Positions 36,069-45,542 of a DNA stretch of 64,000 bases are shown in pieces. The stretch is from Cyclobacteriaceae bacterium (GTDB lineage: Bacteria > Bacteroidota > Bacteroidia > Cytophagales > Cyclobacteriaceae), in the NCBI GenBank assembly GCA_022841475.1, contig JALHRJ010000013.1, forward strand, positions 1 to 64,000, given 5' to 3'. A model generated the notes under the pieces. It was not told where the DNA came from and did not search any database. It worked only from the letters and a program-made list of their open reading frames with translations. Numbering within the stretch: the stretch's first letter is position 1; every line of letters starts with the position of its first letter. The position numbers and the translations under genes are program-made.

Positions 36069-36108
36069 AATGGCTGACGATAGAATTCACATTCTACTGT
36101 CAGCCATT
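36069..36108 (-). terminator. Intrinsic terminator between the two glucan units
   Basis: Stem AATGGCTGAC...GTCAGCCATT (10 bp), extended by TAGAAT/ATTCTA after a 2-base mismatch, loop TCAC. On the minus strand it is followed by TTTTTTAAGT. It sits 12 bases after the stop of the multi-CBM lipoprotein, so the envelope-protein operon ends here and the GH149 gene needs its own promoter. Confidence 0.85.
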
Positions 36109-36119
36109 AACTGCACTCT

Positions 36120-39100
36120 CTATGGATTGAGGGTTACAGAAACATTATCAATATTGGCCGATACGCTGCAACCAGCATCCCCACCACACACGGCTTCAAT
36201 CAGAAACGATATGCCTTCCGAAACATCTGTTGAGGCTCCTATAGTAAACGTGCCTGTAAACGTTGTCCAGTTTGTGCCCGGAATAGGTGCCGGGTTAAAG
36301 ACATGCGTGAAGGAAGCACCTGAAGCACCTTCTCCAAAGAGTAATACATTGAACACAGCACCGGGTTGAACTACGGTTCCTTTGTGATCAAACTTGATTT
36401 GAACAACATCGCCCGACTGCACAGTTCCGGCACCAATTCGTTCTTGTTTAAATGCTGGATTGCTAGGTCCGCCAGTAGCAAGTTTGCCCGACCATGCTCC
36501 ACCATTGTTGGTGGTATTATCCAATGCTGCAGTTCCGCCATTTTGGAACAACATCCAGCCGGTTGCGTCACCCGTTTCAAAGTTACCATTGGTTGCTAAG
36601 TTGGCACCGGGTGTTCCGCCTCCTGAAGTTTTGTAGAAGTAGATATTATCCAAGAAGATATCACCGTTTCCATCAAACTTCAATTGAACGATATTGGTAA
36701 GATTGACCGGTGGTGAAAAATCGGTTAATGGAATATCAATGCTTGACCAGTTGCCATTGGTGGGTACTGTAAGCGCCTTTGCTTTTTCTACCGGCCCGGT
36801 GCTAATGATGCTCACATTTAAAGCCGTAGAATTCGCGGTCCAAAAATCAACATGCATGAAACCCATTCCGGAGACATCTTGTGCATTACCACTGAAGTCT
36901 GTGCCTTGATAATTAAGGGTAGCATATTTCAGGGTTGCATTGCCGGCAACGTCTATGGTTGTAGTAACCGTGCCTTGGCCCCAGTTAGGGTTATAATCTA
37001 CACCGGTAATATTGGTGTAAGCATTACTGAAAATCGAAATCACATCAGCGACAGCCCGAGCCGGTGGAGTAGGTGCGGCTGTGGTGGGAGATGTGGCCGG
37101 GGCTCCGGCTTTGTAGAAGTAAATATTGTCTAAGAAGATGTCACCATTTCCGTCAAACTTTAATTGAATTAAGTTGGCAAGTGCAACTGGCGAAAAATCA
37201 GCAACCGGAATATCAATGCTTGTCCAGTTTCCATTGGTAGGCACCGTGAGGGCCTTCGCTTTTTCTACTGGCCCCGGACTAATCAGACTCACATTTAAAG
37301 CAGTTGAATTGGCTGTCCAATAGTCAAGATGTAGGAAATTCATACCAGAGACATCTTGCGCATTACCACTGAAGTCTGTGCCTTGATAATTAAGAGTGGC
37401 ATATTTCAATGTTGCGTTGCCCGCAATATCTATGGTTGTGGTTACAGTGCCTTGACCCCAGTTAGGATTATAATCTACGCCTGTAATATTGGTGTAAGCA
37501 TTACTGAAGATCGAGATCACATCAGCGGCAGCACGTGCGGGTGGAGTAGGTGCAGCGGTGGTAGGTGCAGTTGCTCCGCCACCACCTCCGGCAGTGAGCG
37601 TGAGATCATCCAGGTAGTATGTACCACCTGCCGTGATTGGACTGTCTGTCTGATTATTATCTGGTTTAATAACTAACTGATTATAGGCTGTTGGCCCGCC
37701 CGGTAATCCGGTAAATGTTATCGAGACCTCCGTCCATTCATTAGCATTGGTGATTGTTTTGAAAACAGGAGCGGGATTACCCGTCACAGGATTCGTTTGA
37801 GGATTAACGGCTAATTCAAATCTAAAAACAACATTTGCTTTTGTAGAATAGACCTTGATTTTAAACGTATTGGTTGTTGTTAGATTGAAATTGCTCGCAA
37901 ATGTGTTCTGGATACCGGCAAAGAAATCAGAACCCGTTGGTTTGTTCACCTTCAGAACATAGTCAGATGTATTAATTCCTGTTTTGGATGGATTTACAAA
38001 GAGCTCGGAAGTAATACCCGATCCAAAATTTTCTGAAGAAAGGAAAGTTGAACAACCTTCAAAATCTACCGGGATGCTAGCAGCTGCAACTGGGGTGCCA
38101 GTACATCCTCCAGCGCTACCACCACCTCCGGTTCCATACAGTCGTAAGTCATCAAAATAATAAATCTTTTCATTATTCGTATTTAAGTCAAAGAACAAAA
38201 TGATCTTATCGTATTTGTTGCTCTGACTAGCTGCAAAAGGAAAGGTAAGTTCTTCCCATTCATTGGTTTTGGTTGAGGTGACTTCCAGTTGTGTATTCGT
38301 TCCCGCATTGGCTTTATCCTCAAGTTTGATCAAGAGTTTAAATCCGGGTACATCAGAAAACACTTTTACTTTGAAACCGCTGCTTGTCGTAAAATTCAAT
38401 TTTGCATCCAGGTTAATCTGATTGTTTGCAAAAAGAGAAGCAGCTGTTCTGGAAATCTTGCCCACTTTGCAAGAACTATTTAAAGCATTATCAAAATTTG
38501 GATTGGATGCCCATTCAAAACCTGCATTATCTGAGATGATACTGGCACCTGGATCCGTTTGAAAAGTCAAATTAAAGTTTGCCGCACTCAGTGACTGCGC
38601 AGTTTCCGCAACGCAGGCAGGTCCACTTCCTGATCCGTAGAGTTTGAGGTCATCAAAATAATAGATCTTTTGATTATTTGTATTTAAGTCGAAGAACAAA
38701 ATGATCTTATCGTATTTGTTGCTCTGGCTGCTTGCAAACGGAAAGGTGAGTTCTTCCCATTCATTTGTTTTGGTTGAGGTGACTTCCAATTCGGTATTCG
38801 TTCCCGCATTGGCTTTATCTTCAAGTTTTATTAAAAGTTTAAATCCCGGTACATCCGAGAACACTTTTACCTTGAACCCACTGTTGGAATTGAAATCTAA
38901 TTTTGCATCCAGGTTAATCTGATTATTTGCGAAAAGAGAGGCAGCCGTTCTGGAAATCTTACCCACCTTGCAAGAACTATTTAAAGCATTATCAAAATTT
39001 GGATTGGTTGCCCATTCAAAACCTGCATTATCTGAAATGATGCTGGTGCCTGGGTCTGTCTGAAAAGTTAAATTAAAGTCTGTCGCACTTAGTGACTGTT

Positions 39101-39908
39101 CGGTTTCTGGTGTGCATGCCAGTTCAAATCCTTCCTGTTCTATGTCATCGATGTAAAATGTTCCGGCCGTTGTCCCCGGGCCATCTATAAATAAAGTTAG
39201 CCTTGAATACTTAGCTGTAGAGTTAAAATCAAAAGCCAACTTTTCCCATCCGGTACCACCATGGCTTCTTGAAACTTCCAACGCACCCGCAGTTCCTTCT
39301 TCCAACTTCATTAAAACACTCAGTGCTTTATCAGACCACATGTTCATGCTTATTCTTTTGTTGGCCGACAAATCAATTTCACTTCCTAAGTCAAAGAAAA
39401 TGCCTTCAAAGGCAGCTCCACTATTTGTAATGGCACCAACTTTTGTGACTTTATCATTTGATCCGGATTGATCTGGATTCTCTACAACAGCAAAGGAAGC
39501 ACCGCTAAAAACGGTGGGTGTATATTTTACGCTGCTGTTATCAAATGTTATGGGTAGTGAAGCGACAACTTTTACGTTGACGGCTATCGTATCCTTAAAA
39601 ATATCGGAAGCCCCGGAAACATGGGAAGCGGTTAGGCTAACGATGTAGGTGCCGGTAGGATAGGTTTTTATGGGATCAATCTCTTTGGATGTTTCGTCAT
39701 CACCAAAGTCCCACAGGTATTTTGTTGCATTGGTTGAAGTGTTGATGAAAGTTATCGTGCCGGTATCTTCATTCAATGTATAGGTGAAGCCTGCTTTAAC
39801 CTGAGGAAGCTCCTCTATTTCATCCTCGCATCCCACGAAGAATACTATCGTGCTGACAAGGAATGTCAGCTTTGCATACTTGAAAAATATATTCATAATC
39901 TTTAGCAT
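36120..39908 (-). CDS. Large multi-CBM surface lipoprotein with PKD domain
   Basis: 1262 aa, lipobox FFVGC (Cys27). Domain order: PKD ~35-113 (LWDFGD, TYIVSLTA); CBM-like jelly roll ~118-258; module A twice, 265-424 and 432-591; a related jelly roll ~602-772; module B twice, 782-933 and 942-1093; and a CBM4_9-like domain ~1101-1262 (NLATNGNFETGDATGWMLF). Modules end in F-x-D-(D/N)-(I/L) strands typical of carbohydrate-binding jelly rolls, joined by Gly/Thr/Pro linkers. No catalytic domain is visible, so it probably captures glucan on the cell surface. It is in a tight operon (11-base gap) with GH16. The paired modules are nearly identical at DNA level. Confidence 0.85.
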   Translation of the reverse strand: MLKIMNIFFKYAKLTFLVSTIVFFVGCEDEIEELPQVKAGFTYTLNEDTGTITFINTSTNATKYLWDFGDDETSKEIDPIKTYPTGTYIVSLTASHVSGASDIFKDTIAVNVKVVASLPITFDNSSVKYTPTVFSGASFAVVENPDQSGSNDKVTKVGAITNSGAAFEGIFFDLGSEIDLSANKRISMNMWSDKALSVLMKLEEGTAGALEVSRSHGGTGWEKLAFDFNSTAKYSRLTLFIDGPGTTAGTFYIDDIEQEGFELACTPETEQSLSATDFNLTFQTDPGTSIISDNAGFEWATNPNFDNALNSSCKVGKISRTAASLFANNQINLDAKLDFNSNSGFKVKVFSDVPGFKLLIKLEDKANAGTNTELEVTSTKTNEWEELTFPFASSQSNKYDKIILFFDLNTNNQKIYYFDDLKLYGSGSGPACVAETAQSLSAANFNLTFQTDPGASIISDNAGFEWASNPNFDNALNSSCKVGKISRTAASLFANNQINLDAKLNFTTSSGFKVKVFSDVPGFKLLIKLEDKANAGTNTQLEVTSTKTNEWEELTFPFAASQSNKYDKIILFFDLNTNNEKIYYFDDLRLYGTGGGGSAGGCTGTPVAAASIPVDFEGCSTFLSSENFGSGITSELFVNPSKTGINTSDYVLKVNKPTGSDFFAGIQNTFASNFNLTTTNTFKIKVYSTKANVVFRFELAVNPQTNPVTGNPAPVFKTITNANEWTEVSITFTGLPGGPTAYNQLVIKPDNNQTDSPITAGGTYYLDDLTLTAGGGGGATAPTTAAPTPPARAAADVISIFSNAYTNITGVDYNPNWGQGTVTTTIDIAGNATLKYATLNYQGTDFSGNAQDVSGMNFLHLDYWTANSTALNVSLISPGPVEKAKALTVPTNGNWTSIDIPVADFSPVALANLIQLKFDGNGDIFLDNIYFYKAGAPATSPTTAAPTPPARAVADVISIFSNAYTNITGVDYNPNWGQGTVTTTIDVAGNATLKYATLNYQGTDFSGNAQDVSGMGFMHVDFWTANSTALNVSIISTGPVEKAKALTVPTNGNWSSIDIPLTDFSPPVNLTNIVQLKFDGNGDIFLDNIYFYKTSGGGTPGANLATNGNFETGDATGWMLFQNGGTAALDNTTNNGGAWSGKLATGGPSNPAFKQERIGAGTVQSGDVVQIKFDHKGTVVQPGAVFNVLLFGEGASGASFTHVFNPAPIPGTNWTTFTGTFTIGASTDVSEGISFLIEAVCGGDAGCSVSANIDNVSVTLNP
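36630..37565 (-). repeat. Tandem intragenic duplication, module B of the CBM lipoprotein
   Basis: Two direct copies of about 456 bases (37110-37565 and 36630-37085), offset 480 bases. They encode near-identical modules starting PTTAAPTPPAR and ending IFLDNIYFYK. A diverged third copy forms the C-terminus of the 40775-42175 protein (from about residue 305). Confidence 0.9.
38136..39116 (-). repeat. Tandem intragenic duplication, module A of the CBM lipoprotein
   Basis: Two direct copies of about 480 bases (38637-39116 and 38136-38615), offset about 501 bases. They encode almost the same 160 residues, with a few substitutions such as DFNSNSG versus NFTTSSG. Low divergence points to a recent duplication or gene conversion. 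Confidence 0.9.
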
Positions 39909-39919
39909 TAGTTTAACAG

Positions 39920-40753
39920 TTATTTATATACGCGCACGTAATCAACCAACATGGTTTGTGGAAAAACGGTCTCACTATTAGGCGAACCGACAAACGATCC
40001 TCCCACAGCGAGATTTAGTAAAATATAAAATGGCTTATCGAATACCCATTCACCCGGTACATCGGCAGGCGTTATTTGATTGTATAAAACATCGTCTACA
40101 TAAAAGTTTACGTAATCCGGTGCCCACTCAATGCCGAACACATGAAATCCGGTATCAAACCGATCATTCTTTAAAGTATAGCTTTTTGAAATGGATTCAC
40201 CAGCAGAATATCCAGGACCATGAACAGTACCCAGTACAATGGTGGGATCTTGTCCACGGAATTCCATGATATCAATTTCTCCCGCACCCGGCCAGGGATT
40301 TGTATCAATATCAGCGCCCAACATCCAGAAGGCTGGCCAGATGCCTTGTCCCCAAGGCAACTTGATTCTGGCTTCATACCGGCCATAGGCCTGCTCGAAT
40401 TTGCCCTTGGTTAATAACCGCGCTGATGTGTACGATGATCCTTGAAAGGATTCCTTTCGGGCCGTGATCAGCAAATATCCATTTTGAACAGACACATTTT
40501 CTTTGCGATTAGTGTAGAATTGCAACTCGTTATTTCCCCAGCCATTGTTGCCTGTGCCGATATCATAACTCCAGATGGCATCGTTGGGTGCGCCATTGGT
40601 ATTAAACTCATCTTGAATGACAAGTTCATCCAAGGTCGTTACCGTTTGCTCATAATCTGAACAACTTATGATTACCGCAAGCATACAGACAGCTAGAAAA
40701 CGCAGTCCTATCCTGTTGGTGATTTGAAGTTTACATTGATCTTGCTGATTCAT
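39920..40753 (-). CDS. GH16 endo-beta-1,3-glucanase (laminarinase), lipoprotein
   Basis: 277 aa. Signal peptide with lipobox VIISC (Cys31). The catalytic GH16 motif is GEIDIMEFRG: nucleophile E159, D161 and acid/base E164 (the bulged E-I-D-I-M-E form of laminarinases and lichenases). GIWPAFWMLG and IEWAPDYVNFYVDD are the usual flanking segments. No extra CBM. It should cut beta-1,3-glucan at the cell surface, feeding the neighbouring binding proteins and the barrel fusion protein. It is in one operon with genes on either side (gaps of 11 and 21 bases). Confidence 0.95.
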   Translation of the reverse strand: MNQQDQCKLQITNRIGLRFLAVCMLAVIISCSDYEQTVTTLDELVIQDEFNTNGAPNDAIWSYDIGTGNNGWGNNELQFYTNRKENVSVQNGYLLITARKESFQGSSYTSARLLTKGKFEQAYGRYEARIKLPWGQGIWPAFWMLGADIDTNPWPGAGEIDIMEFRGQDPTIVLGTVHGPGYSAGESISKSYTLKNDRFDTGFHVFGIEWAPDYVNFYVDDVLYNQITPADVPGEWVFDKPFYILLNLAVGGSFVGSPNSETVFPQTMLVDYVRVYK

Positions 40754-40774
40754 TTTTGTATTCAGTTAAAATCT

Positions 40775-42175
40775 TTATTTGTAGAAATACATGTTATCCA
40801 CCAACAGTGTTGAAATGGTAGCATCCGATATGAAGAAGATCTGCGCCAGGTTGTTTCTACTTGTCAAACCAAATTGAGCAAGCGGAATGTCAAGACTTAT
40901 CCATGTGTTTCTGGTCAACGCAGTATTGGTAAATGTTACCCGCCCACTGGAATCATCACCGCCACCAAAGGCAGCATTGGCACCAAAGTCTCCCAATTCA
41001 ATGGATATGAAATCACCCGGATCAATAGACTCAGGAATTTGAATATCCACATGAAAATGAGTCATCTGGGAAACATTGATGGTAGGATTTTTAAACTCGG
41101 TTGCAACAAAATTTAACTCTGTGTACCTGATAATATGGTCACCTCCAATAGTAAGGTCAGCGCCACCGAGTGTAGTTTGGAAGGGAGCAAAGAAGCCATT
41201 GTAAAAATCTACAGGGATGTTTGTATAAGCATCACTAAATACTGAAATAACATTGGCTGCATTACGGGTAGGAGTTGGGGCTGCTACAAAAGCACCCAGT
41301 GATTGTATCGTTAATGATCCTTGTGCACGCACACCAGCCAACACGGCTGTAATCTCGGCAGTGCCGCGACCCACGATGGAGATAACTCCATTTTCATTAA
41401 CGCGGGCCACATCAACATCAGAAGATTTAAAGGTAAAGTAGGCAGGAGAAACTGAAACGGTTTGGTTAAGTCCCGATGCCAGGTTAAAGGTTTGTGTGAG
41501 GCCGGTCATATTGATGGTAGTTCCAACAAAAGTTTCTATCACTTCATCCTCACCAAAGAATATGGCGGGCCTGGGTTGAGCCACAGTGCCAAGTCTTTCA
41601 AACTTCAAATCATCTATCCAGAACGAATACCCATTACCATTTTCAGGACCTTCAGCATACCAAAACATACCTCTTTCTGCTACTAACTGACTGGCATCAG
41701 GAATCGGAATCGTATACTTTGTCCAGGCTGTACTTATTTGCATGTTATTCAAGGTTACCATGAATTTGTTTTCACCAAAATCATTTCCAAAACCGATCTC
41801 ATTAATGGTAGCAGCCTGGGTTGCCTTGGCCCAAAAGGTAAGTGCATCATAGCCTGATAAGTCGCGACCACCATTGTCGGGGAAGATGGCTCCTGCAAAT
41901 GCTCCTGCCGGATCGCCAACATTGGGCACATCAAATCGCATGGCGGCAGTGCCGGAATATCGAATGTCTGTGTCTACTGAAAAGGCATCAGGCTTAGATC
42001 CTCCAAAGGGGAAGTATTCCAGGCCACCGCTAAAGCCGTCAATAAAAACTTCGGGATTGGATGGGAACTTCGCGAATTCTACATCGCCTGATAAATTTCT
42101 TTCACAGTTGGACAGCATGATAGAAATGAATCCCAAGAGAGCTATCCTTACGCTGATTATTTTTATGCTTTTCAT
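40775..42175 (-). CDS. Carbohydrate-binding lipoprotein with Ig-like (BIG2) domain
   Basis: 466 aa, lipobox MLSNC (Cys24). Domain order: jelly-roll CBM-like ~45-195 (GTAAMRFDVPN, YSFWIDDLKFE); Ig-like BIG2 fold ~225-300 (FKSSDVDVARVNENGVISIVG); and a module B homologue ~305-466 (NAANVISVFSDAYTNIPV to LLVDNMYFYK), shared with the larger lipoprotein downstream. No hydrolase motif. The likely role is glycan binding at the cell surface, in the place that a SusD or SusE/F protein would take in a classical locus. It is 12 bases after the barrel-fused hydrolase gene. Confidence 0.82.
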   Translation of the reverse strand: MKSIKIISVRIALLGFISIMLSNCERNLSGDVEFAKFPSNPEVFIDGFSGGLEYFPFGGSKPDAFSVDTDIRYSGTAAMRFDVPNVGDPAGAFAGAIFPDNGGRDLSGYDALTFWAKATQAATINEIGFGNDFGENKFMVTLNNMQISTAWTKYTIPIPDASQLVAERGMFWYAEGPENGNGYSFWIDDLKFERLGTVAQPRPAIFFGEDEVIETFVGTTINMTGLTQTFNLASGLNQTVSVSPAYFTFKSSDVDVARVNENGVISIVGRGTAEITAVLAGVRAQGSLTIQSLGAFVAAPTPTRNAANVISVFSDAYTNIPVDFYNGFFAPFQTTLGGADLTIGGDHIIRYTELNFVATEFKNPTINVSQMTHFHVDIQIPESIDPGDFISIELGDFGANAAFGGGDDSSGRVTFTNTALTRNTWISLDIPLAQFGLTSRNNLAQIFFISDATISTLLVDNMYFYK

Positions 42176-42187
42176 GTTACTTGCTTT

Positions 42188-45100
42188 TTATTTACCAACA
42201 TTGATGTGCAGGTAGGTTCTGAATTCCCACTCGTTTCCATTAGGAAAACCAACTGGACTTATGATGGGTGACGTTGCAAACTCTGCCGCTTGATTAGGCA
42301 GGTATCTGGGAGAAAATTCATTCAGTGAACGCCAGGTAAATCGCATACCCAGAGTAGTGTTCGGTAGAATAAACCAATCCTGTTTTCCCACGGTCGTGGA
42401 GATATCGGCCATTACCTGCAGTGGAAATGTTAAGTTAAAATCGCGGTGATAATCGAAGGGACCCCAATCATTGAACCGGAGGTGGGTGGAAAGTTTTAAA
42501 GTCTTATAAATTACTCTTACATCACCGCCATAGCGCTCGATCGTCCGCGGATCAGGACCATTAGCCTGCCCATTTCCACCATATAAATTCGCGATGATTC
42601 CAAGCTGAGGATTAATCTTGGATACGATTCGTGAATTAATTTCCCATAGATCGAGTGCGGGTGGTGCACCGGATGCGGCAGCAGGAACGCGTCCCGTTCC
42701 AGGAAAAATAACGGCAGCGTCCTGTGTGGTAGGTAAGTGACGATAAACAAATCCAATATTGGCTGCGAGCGGAGCATCTTCCGAGCGATCGTTATCCCAG
42801 TCGTACATCCAGGTGCCAGGAGTAGGATCAAACGTGAAGAGAACTTCACCACCAACAGTTTCTCTATTTGAGCGTACAACAAAGGGATCATCCAAAATAT
42901 TTCTTGGTCGGGCCGGCCCTCCAACATCTCCAGGAATTGGATCTACGAGTGGCTTTTGCCATAAGAAGTTAGGCGCGACTTGCCACTTGCCAAGCAAATA
43001 TGTGAAGCCAGTTAAAATAATATTCTTATTACCACTTCCGCTATCTTTAAGTGTCCATCCGGTAAATGTTCTGGTATAGTCTCCACCACCGTTAGCTACA
43101 AGTCCTTGAGCCGCAGCCTGTGCATACCAATTTATTCGTCCTGCTGTATAGCTAAGTTTTATTTTACCACCCCACGTATCGGTTGATTGAACTTTATCTA
43201 CATACACCTGGTAATTTCCTTCTTCGCCACGCACCACTTGAAAGTCGCGACCAACAAGAGGCTGGCCACCCCAGATGCCACCCACTTCAATTATTAGCTT
43301 ATCAAATAATTTTGTTTCTGCTTGCAGCGTTAATCTCCTCGTTCTTGGCTGAGGCACAGCAATTGAACTGATCGCTACACCCGGATCGTCAAGGTCTTCA
43401 TGGAAAATTCCGGTTAGGTTTAGCTTACCAACCTGGCGCTGGTATTTCACTAACACAGCTGGGTTTGCTCCCCACCAGAGTTCGCGGCCATACGCCACTT
43501 TTAATCCTTTCAGGTATTTCTTGCCGGCAATTTCAACACCCTGCGGTGCCAAACCATTATAGATATCAATATTAGGACCATAGTTGGCTTCCGGATAAAG
43601 TCCAAAAAAGTCGCCTTCGTAACCCCAATGATAATGGCCGGTTCTATAAAAACCTTCCAGGTCAAATAACTTGTGATTCCAGGAGTAGTCCGCTCTATAA
43701 ACTGCCAGCCGGTTAACGGAGTTAAGAATTTGGGGACCGGATTGAGTCTGCACTTCGAGGGGCCTTCCTCTGTTTTCGTAGAATATTTCGTTGATAGGAT
43801 TTAGCGCAACGTTACCCAGCACGTTAAATACAACATTCGCACGTACATTGGAAGCAGGTTTTGCTTCGATACCAACGAAGTAAGATTCCATGTGGTCAAA
43901 GCCCAATTGATTTGGGTAAGCCACGTTGTTGGGATCGGGCTTATCCGGTGTGGTGACCAGGTTTCCACCCGTATTAAAAGTTGTAATCTCCGCTCGCAAT
44001 TCACTCACCCTGATTTTTTGAGATTGCTCACCAATTAATGCAGCCTGATCGCCTCGTGCTTTCATAACGGCATCAATTAATTGGATAGAGGCAAAATGAT
44101 TATCAACACCTTCCAGCGTCATTCCATTTGTATAGGGATTTAGTTCATGAGCTTCTTTCAGTGCATAGTATGCCGCACGCGGATATAATGAATATAAACC
44201 ACGCGGAGTAGTTTGGCCTTTTGCACAGATACCAAACCATTCTTCATTCATGTTATTTTCACCTTCTACAAAATCATTCTGGTATCCACCATTTGCCCAT
44301 GAAGCATTATTATCATGAACATCCAGATTTTTGGTTTGTCCGAATTTCCACCACCCATCGCTGAATTGAAATGTGAAACCACCAATTGAATTTCCTGTCT
44401 TTCCTAACCCTGCAGCGTGCTGGTAGATCTCCTTCCAGTTGCTTACCATATAATAAGCTTGCGCTTCCTGATCTTCTGCTTGCTGAATGGTATTATAGGC
44501 ATCTGCACCGAACTCGGTAAATAGGATGGGTTTGTTTAACTCATCGCGGACACGTTGAAAAGCATCGCCAAAGGAACTGCCGCGATACATATTGGTGCCG
44601 AAGATGTCTATGTCTTTACACTCTTCTTTGATGATCTCCAGGAAGAGCAAATCACCATTACAAATGGCCACCGGATGTGTCTTATCCAATCCCTTCATGG
44701 CTACCGTTGCTTCATTAAACAACTTATACATGGCGATTGCCCGGGTGGTAGATTTTCTGTCTTCAAGAGGTATATTTTCTGTTTCGGCACCTTCCCAGAA
44801 TAAACCGTAGTTGTTCTCGTTTCCGAGCAGGTAGAGGAGAAGGCCTGGAGTACCTTTATAGCTTTCTACCATTTCAGTTACCTCTGCCAAGAGTAATTTT
44901 TTCACTCGTGGGTCCGCATATTCCGTATTGGCAACCCAGGCTCCATCCAGGGTTAAACCATATCTCCCGAAGGAGTGATTGAGCATGGTATAAATGCCAT
45001 ACTTCTCATATATATATTGGATCCATCGGGCGGGCACACCGGTGTATTGCCGGATTGTATTGACCCCCATATTTTTCAACAAGGCCATCTCCGCATCCAG

Positions 45101-45319
45101 AGCGGCCATAATGATATCATCGGGCTGTTTCCATAAACTATATGAAAAATTGGTGCCTATCGGGAAATAATCCCAGTTCATACCATTCACCATGAATTCC
45201 TTGCCATTAACCTGCAGTTTCATGCCACTATTGTCCTGAATGACTGATACTTGTGCGGACTGTGCACGTACAAGAGTGGCTAAAAAAAGAAGGGCAAGTA
45301 TTACGTAGAGGTTCTTCAT
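42188..45319 (-). CDS. Clan GH-A hydrolase fused to an outer-membrane beta-barrel
   Basis: 1043 aa with signal peptide (VILALLFLATLVRAQ). Residues ~25-400 are a TIM-barrel glycosidase: N167-E168 in LLYLLGNENN is the acid/base pair and E269 in ILFTEFGAD is the likely nucleophile. The layout is closest to GH2-type or GH72-like (beta-1,3-glucanosyltransferase) barrels. Residues ~430-1043 hold many amphipathic strands with aromatic girdles (for example KLSYTAGRINWYAQAAAQG, RFNDWGPFDYHRDFNLTFPL) and end in a strand (EWEFRTYLHINVG), as expected of a porin-like barrel. No TonB plug or box is seen. This would tether the enzyme to its own outer-membrane pore. It is the first gene of the envelope-protein operon. 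Confidence 0.8.
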   Translation of the reverse strand: MKNLYVILALLFLATLVRAQSAQVSVIQDNSGMKLQVNGKEFMVNGMNWDYFPIGTNFSYSLWKQPDDIIMAALDAEMALLKNMGVNTIRQYTGVPARWIQYIYEKYGIYTMLNHSFGRYGLTLDGAWVANTEYADPRVKKLLLAEVTEMVESYKGTPGLLLYLLGNENNYGLFWEGAETENIPLEDRKSTTRAIAMYKLFNEATVAMKGLDKTHPVAICNGDLLFLEIIKEECKDIDIFGTNMYRGSSFGDAFQRVRDELNKPILFTEFGADAYNTIQQAEDQEAQAYYMVSNWKEIYQHAAGLGKTGNSIGGFTFQFSDGWWKFGQTKNLDVHDNNASWANGGYQNDFVEGENNMNEEWFGICAKGQTTPRGLYSLYPRAAYYALKEAHELNPYTNGMTLEGVDNHFASIQLIDAVMKARGDQAALIGEQSQKIRVSELRAEITTFNTGGNLVTTPDKPDPNNVAYPNQLGFDHMESYFVGIEAKPASNVRANVVFNVLGNVALNPINEIFYENRGRPLEVQTQSGPQILNSVNRLAVYRADYSWNHKLFDLEGFYRTGHYHWGYEGDFFGLYPEANYGPNIDIYNGLAPQGVEIAGKKYLKGLKVAYGRELWWGANPAVLVKYQRQVGKLNLTGIFHEDLDDPGVAISSIAVPQPRTRRLTLQAETKLFDKLIIEVGGIWGGQPLVGRDFQVVRGEEGNYQVYVDKVQSTDTWGGKIKLSYTAGRINWYAQAAAQGLVANGGGDYTRTFTGWTLKDSGSGNKNIILTGFTYLLGKWQVAPNFLWQKPLVDPIPGDVGGPARPRNILDDPFVVRSNRETVGGEVLFTFDPTPGTWMYDWDNDRSEDAPLAANIGFVYRHLPTTQDAAVIFPGTGRVPAAASGAPPALDLWEINSRIVSKINPQLGIIANLYGGNGQANGPDPRTIERYGGDVRVIYKTLKLSTHLRFNDWGPFDYHRDFNLTFPLQVMADISTTVGKQDWFILPNTTLGMRFTWRSLNEFSPRYLPNQAAEFATSPIISPVGFPNGNEWEFRTYLHINVGK

Positions 45320-45542
45320 AATAGGTTTGATTTACTGTGTAAAGGATTGAAAGCAATCGATTGTTTTACTTTCACTCCGAAATCGTTTGAAATTAGGCCA
45401 CTTTAGTTTGGAAAATGAAAAAACTGACTACATCAATATTTTCATTGGGCTACTACAATCTTTCAATTTTGTATTCCAGAGGCTGATTAAATAAATATAT
45501 TTGTTGCTCACCGGCTGCACAAAGGCCATTCAAAAGGTATTT

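Noticed and set aside
36630-39116. Direct repeats that might suggest CRISPR or a satellite
   Set aside because: The repeat units are 450-500 bases, lie in frame inside one large ORF and encode folded modules. No short repeat-spacer pattern exists.
42188-45319. TonB-dependent receptor fused to a hydrolase
   Set aside because: No plug domain or TonB box was found between the TIM barrel and the strand-rich region; a simple porin-like barrel fits better.
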